Source: Azospirillum sp. B510
GTDB taxonomy: Bacteria > Pseudomonadota > Alphaproteobacteria > Azospirillales > Azospirillaceae
Length of the DNA: 64,000 nucleotides
Direction: 5' to 3'
Assembly: GCF_000010725.1 (NCBI RefSeq)
Contig: NC_013854.1
Coordinates: 2,757,001 to 2,821,000 of the forward strand
The stretch's first letter is position 1, and each line of letters starts with the position of its first letter. Below, piece after piece: positions 37,636 to 47,228 of the stretch. The notes beneath the pieces were generated by a model, which saw nothing but the letters and a program-made list of their open reading frames with translations, made no database searches and was not told where the DNA came from. The position numbers and the translations under genes were made by a program.

Positions 37636-40320
37636 TCAGCGCGCCGTCTCCACCACCACGCCCAGGGTGGGCAGCGCCGCCCGCACCGCGGCGGAGGCGC
37701 GGTTGACGGCCTCGCGCAGCTCGGCCTTCAGCATCGGCATGTCCGGCCGTTCCTGTTCGCAGGCATGCTGCACCTTGCGGGCGGTGCGCGACAGCTCCTG
37801 AAGGCCGAGATTGCCGGCCAGCGACACCATGGCATGGGCGTCGGTCGCGGCGGCCTGCGCCGAGCCCGCCTCGCTGATGCGGTCGACGCGCAGGGCCAGT
37901 TCGGTCAGCGTGCCATGGACGAAGCGGGGCAGAATATCGGCGCCCAGCGTGTCGGCCAGCGTGTCCAGCGCCGCGCGGTTCAGCACCGGCATGGCGTCCG
38001 GCTCGGCGGCCGGGCCGGCCGACACCACCGCCGCGTCACCGCCGTCGGGCCGGCCGCCATCGGGGCGCCCATCATCGGACTGCCCATCATTGGACCGCCC
38101 GGCATCGCCCTCGACGTCATTCCCAGCCCCGGCATCAAGCCAGCGCTCGACCGCGGACAGCAGCGTGTCGCGTTCGATCGGCTTGGTGACATGGTCGTTC
38201 ATGCCGACATCCAGGCACAGTTGCAGCTGTTCGGTCAGCGCGTTGGCGGTCAGCGCGATGATCGGCACCGCCCCCTTGCGTCCGCCGAGCTGACGGATGG
38301 CCGCGGTCGCCTGCAAGCCGTCCATCCGCGGCATCTGCATGTCCATCAGGACGAGATCGAAGGCACCCTTGCGCATCGCCTCGACCGCCAGGACGCCGTC
38401 CTCCGCCACCTCGACCGTATGGCCGGCCTTGCAGAGGATGGAGGAGGTGACGATCTGGTTCATCGGCACATCCTCGGCCAGCAGGATGCGGGCGCCGCGC
38501 GCCGGGGCGGCCCGCCCGCGCTCGGCCCCCGCTCCCGAGGCCACCAGTCCGGGGGACGCGGCGACCGGCAGCGGCAGTTCGAACCAGAAGGTGCTGCCGA
38601 CGCCCGGACTGCTCTGCACGCCGATATGCCCGCGCATCAGCTCGACAAGTTGCTTGGAGATGATGAGGCCGAGCCCGGTACCACCATAGCGCCGGGTGGT
38701 GGAGCGGTCGCCCTGGCTGAAACGCTGGAACAGATTGGCCTGATCGGCCGGCGGGATGCCGGGGCCGGTGTCGCTGACGGAGAAACGCAGCAGGACCGGC
38801 GCCCCCTCGCCTCCGCCCTCCCCCGGCCCCGTCAGCAGCCCGACCGACACCAGCACCGACCCGCGTTCGGTGAATTTCACCGCGTTGCCGACGAGGTTCA
38901 GCAGGATCTGGCGGATGCGGGCCTCGTCGCCATGGACGAAACGCGGCACGCTGCCGGCCAGCGACAGTTGCAGCAAAAGCCCCTTCTGCGAGGCGGCATT
39001 GCTCATCAGGTCGCGGCAGTCGCGGAGCAGCCGGTGCAGGTCGAAGGCGCGCTCCTCCAGTTCCAGCTTGCCGGCCTCGATCTTCGAGTAATCCAGGATG
39101 TCGCCAATGATCGCCAGCAGTCCGCGCCCGGCTTCGCGCTGGAGCGCCACATACTGGCGCTGCTCCGGCGTCAGCTCGGTCGCCAGCAGCAGGTCGGCGA
39201 AGCCGATGACGCCGTTCAGCGGCGTGCGGATCTCGTGGCTCATCGAGGCGAGGAATTCCGACTTCACCCGGGTGGCGGCCTCCGCCTCCGCCCGGGCGGC
39301 CGACAATTCCCCCTCATAGCGCTTGCGCTCGGTCACGTCGCGGACGACGCCGATCACCACGAAACCGCCGTCGGAGCCCACCGCCGGGCGCATGCTGGAT
39401 TCGACCCATAGGTAATGGCCGTCGCGGTGCCGCAGCCGGTGGGTGAAGGTGACGGTGGGCGATCCCGATTTCAGCCCGGCGAAGGCCAGCGCGGCGGCGT
39501 CCAGGTCGTCCGGGTGCAGAAGATTGGCCGGGGAATGGCCGACAATCTCCGCCGGGTCGTGCCCCAGGATGTCGCGCACCGACGGCGACAGGTAGCGCAC
39601 CGACCCGTCGGCCTTCAGTTCCAGGATCATGTCGGTGGCGTTGTCGGCCAGCAGGCGATAGCGCGCCTCGCTCTCCCCCAGCCGCCGCTCGGAATCATGG
39701 TGGCGCTGCTCGCGCAGCAGCAGGCCGCCCAGGAACAGGGTGCCGACCGGAATGATCGCCAGCAGAGCCGGCGCCGTGCGCTCGGCCACCTCCCGCGCCA
39801 GTTCCAGGGAGGGCAGCAGCAGCAGGGTGGACATCGACACCAGCGCCAGCAGCAGCCCGAAACACAGCAACGGCACCGCGCCCAGCGGCTGGCCGCGCCG
39901 CCGCGTCCAGATGGCGAAACCGATGCCGGTCAGAAAGGACAGCAGCGCGTTGGCGACCCCGGCCGCCGTCCCCGCTCCGCCGAGATGGAGCCGGTAGCCG
40001 GCGACCGCGACGGCGGTGATGGCGGCGGACAGCGGACCACCGAACAGGGCGCTCAGTCCGATCAGCGGCCCCCGCGCGTCGATGAAGATTCCCGGTCCGA
40101 TATGGATCGGGTGGATCATCGAGAAGATGGCGGTCAGCGCCATCGTCACACCGAAGACGAGTTGCCGGGTCAGCAGGCCGAAACCGTCCGACCGGCGGAT
40201 CAGGAAGGTGTAGGCGAGGACGACGAAGGCGCTCGCCGCGATGTTCTCGGCAAGGTCGTACGCGATCGAAGAGAAGTTGCCCCACATCGTCCGGCCGCCG
40301 TCCCCGCACCATCCCCCCAT
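37636..40320 (-). CDS. Hybrid sensor histidine kinase with 5TM-LYT receptor (PAS-HisKA-HATPase-REC-HPt)
   Basis: 894 residues from ATG 40320 (ATG 40287, [12 protein letters not shown], is an equally good start). Five to six N-terminal membrane helices of the LytS/5TM-LYT receptor type ([34 protein letters not shown]), PAS (about 215-335), H-box [11 protein letters not shown] (H362), ATPase ([27 protein letters not shown]), receiver ([10 protein letters not shown], acceptor in [12 protein letters not shown]) and HPt ([12 protein letters not shown]). A low-complexity Asp/Gly/Arg spacer separates the last two. LYT receptors sense small ligands or membrane potential. No response regulator adjacent. 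Confidence 0.9.
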   Translation of the reverse strand: MGGWCGDGGRTMWGNFSSIAYDLAENIAASAFVVLAYTFLIRRSDGFGLLTRQLVFGVTMALTAIFSMIHPIHIGPGIFIDARGPLIGLSALFGGPLSAAITAVAVAGYRLHLGGAGTAAGVANALLSFLTGIGFAIWTRRRGQPLGAVPLLCFGLLLALVSMSTLLLLPSLELAREVAERTAPALLAIIPVGTLFLGGLLLREQRHHDSERRLGESEARYRLLADNATDMILELKADGSVRYLSPSVRDILGHDPAEIVGHSPANLLHPDDLDAAALAFAGLKSGSPTVTFTHRLRHRDGHYLWVESSMRPAVGSDGGFVVIGVVRDVTERKRYEGELSAARAEAEAATRVKSEFLASMSHEIRTPLNGVIGFADLLLATELTPEQRQYVALQREAGRGLLAIIGDILDYSKIEAGKLELEERAFDLHRLLRDCRDLMSNAASQKGLLLQLSLAGSVPRFVHGDEARIRQILLNLVGNAVKFTERGSVLVSVGLLTGPGEGGGEGAPVLLRFSVSDTGPGIPPADQANLFQRFSQGDRSTTRRYGGTGLGLIISKQLVELMRGHIGVQSSPGVGSTFWFELPLPVAASPGLVASGAGAERGRAAPARGARILLAEDVPMNQIVTSSILCKAGHTVEVAEDGVLAVEAMRKGAFDLVLMDMQMPRMDGLQATAAIRQLGGRKGAVPIIALTANALTEQLQLCLDVGMNDHVTKPIERDTLLSAVERWLDAGAGNDVEGDAGRSNDGQSDDGRPDGGRPDGGDAAVVSAGPAAEPDAMPVLNRAALDTLADTLGADILPRFVHGTLTELALRVDRISEAGSAQAAATDAHAMVSLAGNLGLQELSRTARKVQHACEQERPDMPMLKAELREAVNRASAAVRAALPTLGVVVETAR

Positions 40321-40444
40321 CTCTATACCACGGAAGGATGTCGCGAAACCGCTAACGCCGACGGAAATGATGTGACTTGCCCGCGATATTTTCACCAGAG
40401 ATAAGCCGGCGGCAAGCCGGACAGGGTTTTGACGGGATAGCCGG

Positions 40445-40478
40445 TTCGTCCGCCGTCAGGGCTCGTCCGCCGTCAGGG
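40445..40478 (-). repeat. 17-bp tandem duplication at the maiA 3' end
   Basis: TTCGTCCGCCGTCAGGG (40445-40461) and CTCGTCCGCCGTCAGGG (40462-40478), one mismatch. The second copy contains the maiA stop codon, the first lies just beyond it. Confidence 0.8.
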
Positions 40479-41123
40479 TTCGGCATCCGGCTGGCGGTCC
40501 GGCTCGGCGGCGGCGAAGGCGGGCAGGTCGCGACAGGCCCCGTCGATTCGCCGCAGGGTGGGATAGCCCTCCAGCGGACAGCCCATCCGGCGGGCGTTGA
40601 ACATCTGCGGAACCAGCAGGATGTCGGCCAGACCGGGGACATCGCCATGGCAGAAGCGCCCGGTGCGCCGATCACCGGCCAGCCGCGCCTCCAGCGCCGT
40701 CAGCCCGGCGGCGATCCAATGGCCGTACCAGCCATCCACCTCCCGCTGGCTGTGGCCCAGGGTCTTCAGATGGGCCAGCACCCGCAGATTGTTCAGCGGG
40801 TGGATGTCGCAGGCCACCGCCAGCGCCAGCGCCCGCACGCGCGCGCGGCCCGGCGCGTCGGCCGGCAGCAGCGGTGGCGTCGGATGGGTCTCGTCCAGAT
40901 ATTCGATGATGGCGAGCGACTGGGTCAACACCTGGTGCCCGTCCGGCCCGTCGATCTCCAGCGCCGGCACCAGATGTTCCGGGTTGAGGTCGGCATAGGG
41001 CGGCTTCGATTGCTCGCCCCGGCGCAGATGGACGAAGGCCTGCTCCGGCGCCAAGCCCTTCAGGTTGAGGGCGATGCGCACACGATAGGCGGCGGAGGAA
41101 CGGAAGTAGGTATGAAGCTTCAC
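40473..41123 (-). CDS. maiA: Maleylacetoacetate isomerase (zeta-class GST)
   Basis: 216 residues. Thioredoxin-like N-domain with the zeta signature YFRSSAAYRVRIALNLKG at the start, the glutathione-binding VPALEIDG and QSLAIIEYLDE, and C-domain ACDIHPLNNLRVL. Isomerises maleylacetoacetate to fumarylacetoacetate, third step of the homogentisate pathway whose other enzymes lie at 52-54 kb. Start GTG 41123 from the family N-terminus; it begins 29 bases after the livF stop, so it is the last gene of livKHMGF-maiA. Being in the transporter operon ties uptake to catabolism. Confidence 0.92.
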   Translation of the reverse strand: MKLHTYFRSSAAYRVRIALNLKGLAPEQAFVHLRRGEQSKPPYADLNPEHLVPALEIDGPDGHQVLTQSLAIIEYLDETHPTPPLLPADAPGRARVRALALAVACDIHPLNNLRVLAHLKTLGHSQREVDGWYGHWIAAGLTALEARLAGDRRTGRFCHGDVPGLADILLVPQMFNARRMGCPLEGYPTLRRIDGACRDLPAFAAAEPDRQPDAEP

Positions 41124-41152
41124 GGGTGAACATCCGTCAGTTCGATGGCGCG

Positions 41153-41857
41153 TCAAAGCCCCAGATAAGCCTGCCGCACCCGTTCGTTGCTCAACAGCGC
41201 GGCGCCACTGTCGCTCAGCACGATCTCGCCGGTCTCAATCACATAGCCGCGGTCGGCGATGGCGAGTGCCGCATGGGCGTTCTGCTCCACCAGCAGGATG
41301 GTGGTGCCCTCACGCCTCAGCCGCTGCACCGCGTCGAAGATCTCCGCCACCAGCAGTGGCGCCAGCCCCATGCTGGGCTCGTCGAGCAGCAGCAGGCGCG
41401 GCTTCGCCATCAGGGCGCGGCCCAGTGCCACGATCTGCTGCTGGCCGCCCGACAGGGTGCCGGCGGGCTGGTCGCGCTTGATCCTCAGCACCGGGAACAT
41501 CTCGTAAAGCCGCTCGATGTCGTCATCGGGCCTGCCGCTGCCCCGGCGGTAGGCGCCGAGGCGGAGATTGTCCTCCACGCTCTGCGGCCCGAACAGCTGC
41601 CGGCCCTCCGGCACCTGCACCACCCCCTCGGCGACGCGGCGCGACGCCTTCATCCGGGTGATGTCGCGGCCGTCGAAGGTGATGCGGCCGCTGCTGGCGG
41701 GGTGGACGCCCGACAGGGTGCGCAGAAGCGTTGTCTTGCCGGCGCCGTTGGCGCCGACCAGCGCCACCAGCTCGCCCTCCCGCACGGTCAGGCTGGCCGA
41801 TCTCAGCGCGTGGATGCGGCCGTAATGGCTGTTGAGGCCCTCGATCTCCAGAAGCAT
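41153..41857 (-). CDS. livF: Branched-chain-type ABC transporter ATPase LivF
   Basis: 234 residues. Walker A GANGAGKTT, signature LSGGQQQ, Walker B LLLLDEPSMGL, His loop LVEQNAHAAL. Second ATPase of a Liv/HAAT importer. Starts 12 bases after livG. Given its neighbours, the transported solute is probably an aromatic acid rather than a branched-chain amino acid. Confidence 0.95.
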   Translation of the reverse strand: MLLEIEGLNSHYGRIHALRSASLTVREGELVALVGANGAGKTTLLRTLSGVHPASSGRITFDGRDITRMKASRRVAEGVVQVPEGRQLFGPQSVEDNLRLGAYRRGSGRPDDDIERLYEMFPVLRIKRDQPAGTLSGGQQQIVALGRALMAKPRLLLLDEPSMGLAPLLVAEIFDAVQRLRREGTTILLVEQNAHAALAIADRGYVIETGEIVLSDSGAALLSNERVRQAYLGL

Positions 41858-41869
41858 GGGAGGCCCTCC

Positions 41870-42694
41870 TTACGGTGCGGCGCCGAGATAGGCGGCGATG
41901 ACATCGGGATTGGCCGCCACCTCCTGCGGCGTGCCCTCGGCCAGCAGGCGGCCCTGGTTCAGCGCGGTGATCCGATGCGAGATGCCCATCACCATCTTCA
42001 TGTCATGCTCCACCAGCACGATGGTGACGCCGGTCGCCGCCACGCTCTTGATCACCTCGTCGATCTCGCGGCTTTCGGTGGCGTTCAGCCCGGCGGCCGG
42101 CTCGTCGAGCAGGAGCAGTTTCGGCTCCGACGCCAGCGCGCGGGCGATCTCCAGCCGCTTCAGCGCGCCGTAGGGCATGGAGGCGGCGTCGGCATCGATG
42201 TATCTCGCCAGCCCGACCTGGCTCATCAGCAGCACCGCCCGGTCCTTCGCCTCGCGGTCCTTGCGCGCCAGCGAGGGGAAACGGAACAGCGCCGGCAGCA
42301 GCCGGGTGTCCAGGTGCAGATGCCGCCCGACCATGACGTTCTCCAGCGCCGTCATGTTGAAGAAGATCTGCAAATTCTGGAAGGTGCGCGACATGCCGCG
42401 CGCCGCCAGCCGGTAGGGCGCCATGCCCGACATGTCCGCCCCGTCGAACAGCACCCGGCCGCCCGACGGCTTGTAGACGCCGGTCACCAGGTTGAACAGG
42501 GTGGTCTTGCCCGCCCCGTTCGGCCCGATGATCGAATGGATGTCGCCGGCGGCGATGGTGAAGCTGAGGTCACCGATGGCGAGCACGCCGCCGAACTCGC
42601 GGCTGAGATGTTCCACCGTCAGGATCGGCGGGCCGACGCGGCGGGCCTGCGCCGTGATGTCGGGGGAAAGCTCAGTGGTCGCCAGCATCTTCAT
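41870..42694 (-). CDS. livG: Branched-chain-type ABC transporter ATPase LivG
   Basis: 274 residues. Walker A GPNGAGKTT, Walker B LLLLDEPAAGL, His loop LVEHDMKMVMGI and the LivG-type insert. The signature motif region reads MPYGALKRLEIARAL, the usual LivG degenerate LSYGxQR. Its ATG overlaps the livM stop by four bases (ATGA). Confidence 0.95.
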   Translation of the reverse strand: MKMLATTELSPDITAQARRVGPPILTVEHLSREFGGVLAIGDLSFTIAAGDIHSIIGPNGAGKTTLFNLVTGVYKPSGGRVLFDGADMSGMAPYRLAARGMSRTFQNLQIFFNMTALENVMVGRHLHLDTRLLPALFRFPSLARKDREAKDRAVLLMSQVGLARYIDADAASMPYGALKRLEIARALASEPKLLLLDEPAAGLNATESREIDEVIKSVAATGVTIVLVEHDMKMVMGISHRITALNQGRLLAEGTPQEVAANPDVIAAYLGAAP

Positions 42695-43638
42695 GCCCGC
42701 CTCCGCGCCGGGATCAGCGCCGCCAGGGTGGGAAGCAGGCCCTTGGGCATGAACACCATCGTCGCCATCAGGATGCCGCCCAGCACGATCTGCTGGTAGT
42801 CCTGGAACACGGTCAGCGCCTGCGGCAGCAGCGTCAGCACCACGGCCCCCACGACGGCGCCGAAGGTGGAGGCCATGCCGCCGAACACCACCATGGTCAC
42901 CAGCTCGATCGACTTGAAGAAGTCGGCCTTGGCCGGGGTGATCAGGCCGGTGTAATGGGCGAACAGGCTGCCCGCCACGCTGGCGAACACCGCCGACAGC
43001 ACGAAGACCAGCACCTTGAAGCGGGCGGTGTCGACGCCGACCACCTCGGCCGCCACCTCCGACCCATGGACGGCGCGCAAGGCCCGGCCCATCGGGCTGT
43101 CGATCAGGTTCAAGGACAGCCAGACCACGCCGACCAGCAGCAGGCCGACCACCCAGTACCAGACCTTTTCGCCATAGAGTTCGACGCCGAAGATCCTGAA
43201 CGGCTCGACCATCATGCCGTCGGGACCGCCGGTCAGGCCGCTTTCGGTGCGCAGCACGATCGACACGATGATGCCGATGCCGAGCGTCGCCATGGCGAGG
43301 TAATGGCCCTTCAGCCGCAGGATCGGCTTGGCGACCAGGAAGGCCAGCAGCCCGACGAAGACCGCGCCGGCCAGCAGCGCCAGAACCGGCGGCCAGCCAT
43401 AGCTGCCGACCAGCACGCCCGAGGCGTAAGCGCCGATGCCGAAGAAGCCGGCATGGCCCAGGCTGATCTGGCCGGCATAGCCGATCAGCAAATTCAGCCC
43501 GACGCAGACGACGGCGTTGAAGCCGGCGAGGATGGCGATGTCGAGATAGAAGTTGTTGGGCAGGAAGGCCGGCAGGACCGCGATCACCGCGGCCAGCGCC
43601 AACAGCCCGGTCAGCCGCCCGTGAAGGAGTGCGTTCAT
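42691..43638 (-). CDS. livM: Branched-chain-type ABC transporter permease LivM
   Basis: 315 residues with about nine membrane helices. LivM hallmarks: GLNLLIGYAGQISLGHAGFFGIGAYA, the coupling-helix region GRALRAVHGSEVAAEVVGVD and FGGMASTFGAVVGAV. ATG 43638 from the family N-terminus; the longer frame upstream is a shadow of livH. 14 bases after livH. Confidence 0.95.
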   Translation of the reverse strand: MNALLHGRLTGLLALAAVIAVLPAFLPNNFYLDIAILAGFNAVVCVGLNLLIGYAGQISLGHAGFFGIGAYASGVLVGSYGWPPVLALLAGAVFVGLLAFLVAKPILRLKGHYLAMATLGIGIIVSIVLRTESGLTGGPDGMMVEPFRIFGVELYGEKVWYWVVGLLLVGVVWLSLNLIDSPMGRALRAVHGSEVAAEVVGVDTARFKVLVFVLSAVFASVAGSLFAHYTGLITPAKADFFKSIELVTMVVFGGMASTFGAVVGAVVLTLLPQALTVFQDYQQIVLGGILMATMVFMPKGLLPTLAALIPARRRA

Positions 43639-43652
43639 CGTCTTGAAGGTCC

Positions 43653-44528
43653 TTACACCCGTTCGGTGCCGCGCTTGCCGAACAGCCCGTTCGGCATGAA
43701 GAGAAGGACGGCCAGGATGATGACGAAGGCCACCGCGTCCTTGTAGGCCGAGGAGATGTAGCCGGCGCCCAGCGCCTCGGCGACGCCGACGATCAGCCCG
43801 CCGGCCACCGCACCCGGCCCATGGCCGAGCCCGCCCAGCACCGCGGCGGTGAAGCCCTTCAGCCCCAGCATGATGCCCATCTCGGTGTAGGAGAAGGTGA
43901 TGGGGGCGACCACGGCACCACCGACCGCCCCCAGCGCCGCCGACAGCGCGAAGGAGGCCAGCACCACCCGCTTGACGTCGATGCCGACCAGCTGCGCCGC
44001 CAGCCGGTTGTGCGAGGTGGCGAGGATCGCCTTGCCGGTCAGCGTCTTCGCGAAGAACAGGCCGATGGCGACGATCAGCACGCCGGCGGTGCCCACCACC
44101 CACAGCGACTGCGGCTGCATCGAGGCGCCGAGGAATTGGATCGGCGTCTCGCCGGAAAAGGCGTCGAGCCGCTTGAAATCCTTGCCCCAGACCAGCTCGG
44201 CGACGCCGCGCAGGAAGATCGAGGCGCCGATGGTGATGATGATCAGGGTGACGGTCGAGGCGTCGCGGGCGCGCTCCACCGCGAATTTCGCCACGAGCAC
44301 GCCGACCAGCATGGCGCCGCCGCAGCCGATCAGGATCGCCAGCGGCAGCGGCACGCCCGACGCCGTCAGGGTGGCCGAGGCCATGCCGCCGATCATGATG
44401 AACTCGCCCTGGGCGAAGTTGATGACGTGGCTGGCGTTGTAGATGATCGAGAAGCCGAGCCCGGCCAGCGCATAGATCGCGCCGATGGTCAGCCCCGACA
44501 GCAGATATTGCAGCAGTTCCGCGAACAT
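43653..44528 (-). CDS. livH: Branched-chain-type ABC transporter permease LivH
   Basis: 291 residues with about eight membrane helices: LLSGLTIGAIYALAGLGFSIIY, NFAQGEFIMIGG, the coupling region GKAILATSHNRLAAQLVGID and LGGLGHGPGAVAGGL. Forms the channel with LivM. A hairpin lies in the 77-base gap between it and livK. Confidence 0.95.
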   Translation of the reverse strand: MFAELLQYLLSGLTIGAIYALAGLGFSIIYNASHVINFAQGEFIMIGGMASATLTASGVPLPLAILIGCGGAMLVGVLVAKFAVERARDASTVTLIIITIGASIFLRGVAELVWGKDFKRLDAFSGETPIQFLGASMQPQSLWVVGTAGVLIVAIGLFFAKTLTGKAILATSHNRLAAQLVGIDVKRVVLASFALSAALGAVGGAVVAPITFSYTEMGIMLGLKGFTAAVLGGLGHGPGAVAGGLIVGVAEALGAGYISSAYKDAVAFVIILAVLLFMPNGLFGKRGTERV

Positions 44529-44560
44529 CGTTGGGTTCCTGCGATCCTATCCCGCGCACA

Positions 44561-44591
44561 ATTCCCCCTCTCCCCAGGGGTGAGAGGGAAT
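44561..44591 (-). terminator. Intra-operon hairpin between livK and livH
   Basis: An imperfect palindrome (ATTCCC...CTCTCCCC / GGGGTGAGAG...GGGAAT) in the 77-base livK-livH gap. Such stems after binding-protein genes commonly protect the upstream mRNA and partly end transcription, giving more LivK than permease. Confidence 0.5.
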
Positions 44592-44605
44592 CAGGGCTGC
44601 GCGCG

Positions 44606-45772
44606 TCACTTCACCAGCGACCAGTCGCCCTGGCGGACCTCCACCATGTGGAAGGCGTCCAGCGTCAGGCCCATATGGTCCTTGGCGGTCATGGTCACGG
44701 TGCCGCCGGTGCCGACATGGCCCGTGGTCTGTTCGATGGCGTCGCGCAGCTTGGCCTTGTCGGTGCCGCCGGCCCGCTTCACCGCGTCCAGCGCGATCAT
44801 CAGCCCGTCATAGGCATGGCCGGCGAAGGTCGAGACCTCGCTGTTGAAGCTGTCCTCGTAGACCTTGGTGAACTCGGTCACGACCTTCTTCTGCGGATCG
44901 CCGTCCGGCAGCTGGGCGGCGACGACCAGACCGGCGGCCGGCAGGCGCACCCCCTCGGCGGCGCCACCGGCCAGCCGGATATACTCCTTCGACGCGACGC
45001 CATGCGACTGGTAGAGCGGCAGGGCGATGCCGAGCTGGCGGTAGTTCTTGGTCACCACCGCCGGCCCCTGCCCCAGCCCGAACACCAGCACCGCCTGCGC
45101 CGCGGCGTTGTTCCTGATCTTGGTCAGCTGCGGCGTGACGTCGGTGTCCTTGGCGCCATAGGTCTCGTCGGCCACCAGCTCGATCCCGCGCTCCTTGGCG
45201 ACGGCCAGCGTCTGCTCGCGGCCCGACTTGCCGAAGCCGGAATCCTCCGACAGCAAAGCCAGCTTGGTGAAACCGCGCGTCTTCATGTCCTCCATCACCT
45301 TTTCCGCCGCCATGCGGTCGGTGTGCGGGGTCTTGAACACCCATTTCCTCACCGGCTCGACGATCACCACGGCGCCGGCCAGCGAGATGAAGGGCACGCC
45401 GGCCCGTTCCACCAGCGGCACCGCCGCCATGGTCGCCGCCGTCGTCGTGCCGCCGACGATCACGTCGACGCCGTCGCTCTCGATCAGCCGCTTGGTGAAG
45501 GAGGCGGCCTTGTCGGCGGCACCGCCATCGTCATAGATGGTCAGCCTTACGGCCCGTCCATCGACGCCGCCCGCCTTGTTGATGCGGTCGGCATAGAGCT
45601 CCAGCACCTTCTTCTCCGGATCGCCGAGGAAGGAGGCCGGGCCGGTGGCCGAAACGATGGCGCCGACCTTGATCGGATCGGCGGCCTGCGCGGCGCCGGA
45701 CAGCGGCCCGGACAGCGCCGTCACGGCGGCGATGGCGGAAAAGGCGATGGTGGCGAGCAGGCGTCTGCGCAT
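44606..45772 (-). CDS. livK: Periplasmic binding protein of the Liv-type importer
   Basis: 388 residues. Signal peptide LLATIAFSAIAAVTALSGPLSGAAQA, then a type I periplasmic-binding fold (IKVGAIVSATGPASFLGDPEKKVLELY, VIVGGTTTAATMAAVPLVERAGVPFIS, LLSEDSGFGKSGREQ). Start ATG 45772 with GGAGG five bases before; the open frame extends further upstream but not as a signal peptide. First gene of the livKHMGF-maiA operon. A regulon operator (45858-45873) sits about 86 bases upstream. Confidence 0.93.
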   Translation of the reverse strand: MRRRLLATIAFSAIAAVTALSGPLSGAAQAADPIKVGAIVSATGPASFLGDPEKKVLELYADRINKAGGVDGRAVRLTIYDDGGAADKAASFTKRLIESDGVDVIVGGTTTAATMAAVPLVERAGVPFISLAGAVVIVEPVRKWVFKTPHTDRMAAEKVMEDMKTRGFTKLALLSEDSGFGKSGREQTLAVAKERGIELVADETYGAKDTDVTPQLTKIRNNAAAQAVLVFGLGQGPAVVTKNYRQLGIALPLYQSHGVASKEYIRLAGGAAEGVRLPAAGLVVAAQLPDGDPQKKVVTEFTKVYEDSFNSEVSTFAGHAYDGLMIALDAVKRAGGTDKAKLRDAIEQTTGHVGTGGTVTMTAKDHMGLTLDAFHMVEVRQGDWSLVK

Positions 45773-45857
45773 GATGTCCTCCCCAATGCCGCCCGCCTTG
45801 CCACCGGACCGGACGGTCGCCCGGTCCCGGTGCGGCGGGATGATTTGCCTCACATAA

Positions 45858-45873
45858 TGTTTCAAACGAAATT
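45858..45873. promoter_or_regulatory. Shared operator copy 1 (livK operon)
   Basis: TGTTTC-AAAC-GAAATT, matching the palindrome AGTTTC-N4-GAAACT at 10 of 12 arm positions. It lies in the likely core promoter of livK (a CATTAT -10 candidate is adjacent), as expected for a repressor site. Confidence 0.6.
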
Positions 45874-46002
45874 ATTTCGGAAGAAAAATTTCGGGCGGCC
45901 TGACCATAATTGAAGTCCGGATGGCGCCGTCCTCGTCTCCCGCACGCCGTCCTCCGCCCACAACGGCAAAACAGCCGCGATCTTATGGGGACCTTCTCCT
46001 TT

Positions 46003-46030
46003 TTGTGACACACATTTATCTATTTATAGG
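46003..46030 (+). promoter_or_regulatory. Promoter candidate of the PaaX-like gene
   Basis: TTGTGA (46003-46008), 16 bases, TATAGG (46025-46030). It lies between the two half-sites of the bipartite motif, so a bound dimer could block it. Confidence 0.4.
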
Positions 46031-46045
46031 ACGTTAGTGTATCAC
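46005..46045. promoter_or_regulatory. Bipartite operator candidate before the PaaX-like gene
   Basis: GTGACACA (46005-46012), 25 bases, TGTATCAC (46038-46045), an inverted pair with one mismatch. The same pair with the same 25-base spacing stands before the diiron oxygenase gene (47312-47352). Confidence 0.5.
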
Positions 46046-46222
46046 GTTATTGATTGTCAAACGGAATGTCCGGCCCTCCGCGCATCGGCCGGCGCCGGCG
46101 CGCGTCATGGCACTGGCCGAACCCGCCCGAGGTTTCGTATACAACTCCGTCGCGCCGCTCCGACCGACTCCGCCCGCATCGGAACCGTATCGAAACCATC
46201 TCGCCAAGGACGCCCCCGCCTC

Positions 46223-47167
46223 ATGGCCCGCCCGCGCCGCCCCGAAGACCTTGCCGCCCACTTGACCGAGACGATCGCGCCGCGGGCGAAGTCGCTGATC
46301 ATCACCGTCTATGGCGACGCGGTCCTGCCGCACGGCGGATCGCTGTGGCTGGGAAGCCTGATCGAGCTGACGGGCCTGTTCGGCATGAGCGAGCGGATCG
46401 TCCGCACCTCGGTCTTCCGGCTGTGCAAGGACGACTGGCTGACCAACACCCAGATCGGCCGGCGCAGCTTCTACCGCGTCACCGACAGCGGCAAGGAACG
46501 CTTCGCCACCGCCGAACGGCGGATCTACGCGCCCTTGGCCCGCGAATGGGACCGCGGCTGGGATCTGCTGATGCTGCCGCCCAACGCGCTGGATGCCGAG
46601 ACGCGCGACGCCCTGCGGCGGGAGCTGACCTGGCAGGGTTTCGGCGCGGCGTCGGCCACCGTCTATGCCCACCCCAACTGCGACGAGGCGGCGATGCACC
46701 GCACGCTGGCGGAGTTGGGGGTGGCCGACCGGATCGTCCACATGAAGGCCAGCCTGGACCGCGCGGAGGGCTTCGGCGCGCTGCGCGATCTGGTGCGCGG
46801 CTGTTGGGACATCGATCAGTTGGAGCGGGATTACACGGCTTTCCTGGATCACTTCCGTCCGGTCTGGGCGACGGTCGACGGCGCCGACGCGCTTGATCCC
46901 GCCACTTGCTTCGTCCTGCGCACGCTGATGATCCATGATTTCCGCCGCATCCTGCTGCGCGACCCCATGCTGCCGCCCGACCTGCTGCCGGCCGACTGGC
47001 CGGGGCAGGAGGCCCGGATGTTGACCCGCAATCTCTACCGCCGCCTCGCCGGGGCGTCGGAATCCTTCCTGATGCGGGCGGCGACCACCGCCAACGGCCC
47101 GCTGCCCGACGCGCAGCCGGCCTTCCATGGCCGCTTCGGCGGGCTGGAGAGCGTCACCACCGGGTGA
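46223..47167 (+). CDS. PaaX-family transcriptional regulator
   Basis: 314 residues. N-terminal PaaX winged-helix (AKSLIITVYGDAVLPHGGSLWLGSLIELTGLFGMSERIVRTSVFRLCKDDWL), then the PaaX C-terminal domain (REWDRGWDLLMLP, FRPVWATVDG, CFVLRTLMIHDFRRILLRDPMLPPDLLPADWPG). PaaX proteins are repressors released by phenylacetyl-CoA or related thioesters. ATG 46223 from the family N-terminus, ribosome site weak. Located directly upstream of the diiron oxygenase and its reductase on the same strand, with matching motifs before both, so it probably regulates itself and that module. Its effector may differ from phenylacetyl-CoA: no paa gene for CoA ligation is present in the window. Confidence 0.88.
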   Translation: MARPRRPEDLAAHLTETIAPRAKSLIITVYGDAVLPHGGSLWLGSLIELTGLFGMSERIVRTSVFRLCKDDWLTNTQIGRRSFYRVTDSGKERFATAERRIYAPLAREWDRGWDLLMLPPNALDAETRDALRRELTWQGFGAASATVYAHPNCDEAAMHRTLAELGVADRIVHMKASLDRAEGFGALRDLVRGCWDIDQLERDYTAFLDHFRPVWATVDGADALDPATCFVLRTLMIHDFRRILLRDPMLPPDLLPADWPGQEARMLTRNLYRRLAGASESFLMRAATTANGPLPDAQPAFHGRFGGLESVTTG

Positions 47168-47228
47168 GCCCGGACACCGGCCGCGTAAATCCGATACGAT
47201 TTCCACGCCGATTATCGATCAGACGAGC

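Larger units (their letters stand above)
45773..46222. other. Divergent control region, livK operon / PaaX-like gene
   Basis: 450 bases without a gene, distinctly AT-rich for the window at 45850-45910 and 45990-46060. Contains the MarR-type operator (45858-45873), a 13-base palindrome CGAAAT-T-ATTTCG (45867-45879) overlapping it, and the bipartite motif plus promoter candidate of the PaaX-like gene (46003-46045). Confidence 0.7.

Noticed and set aside
42691..44559. 622-codon fusion of LivH and LivM region as one protein
   Set aside because: The first half is an out-of-frame shadow of livH; livM has its own ATG at 43638 and family-typical N-terminus.
46223..47167. Assigning the regulator as the true PaaX of a paa phenylacetyl-CoA operon
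   Set aside because: No paaK, paaABCDE, paaG or paaZ is present in the window; only family membership is supported.
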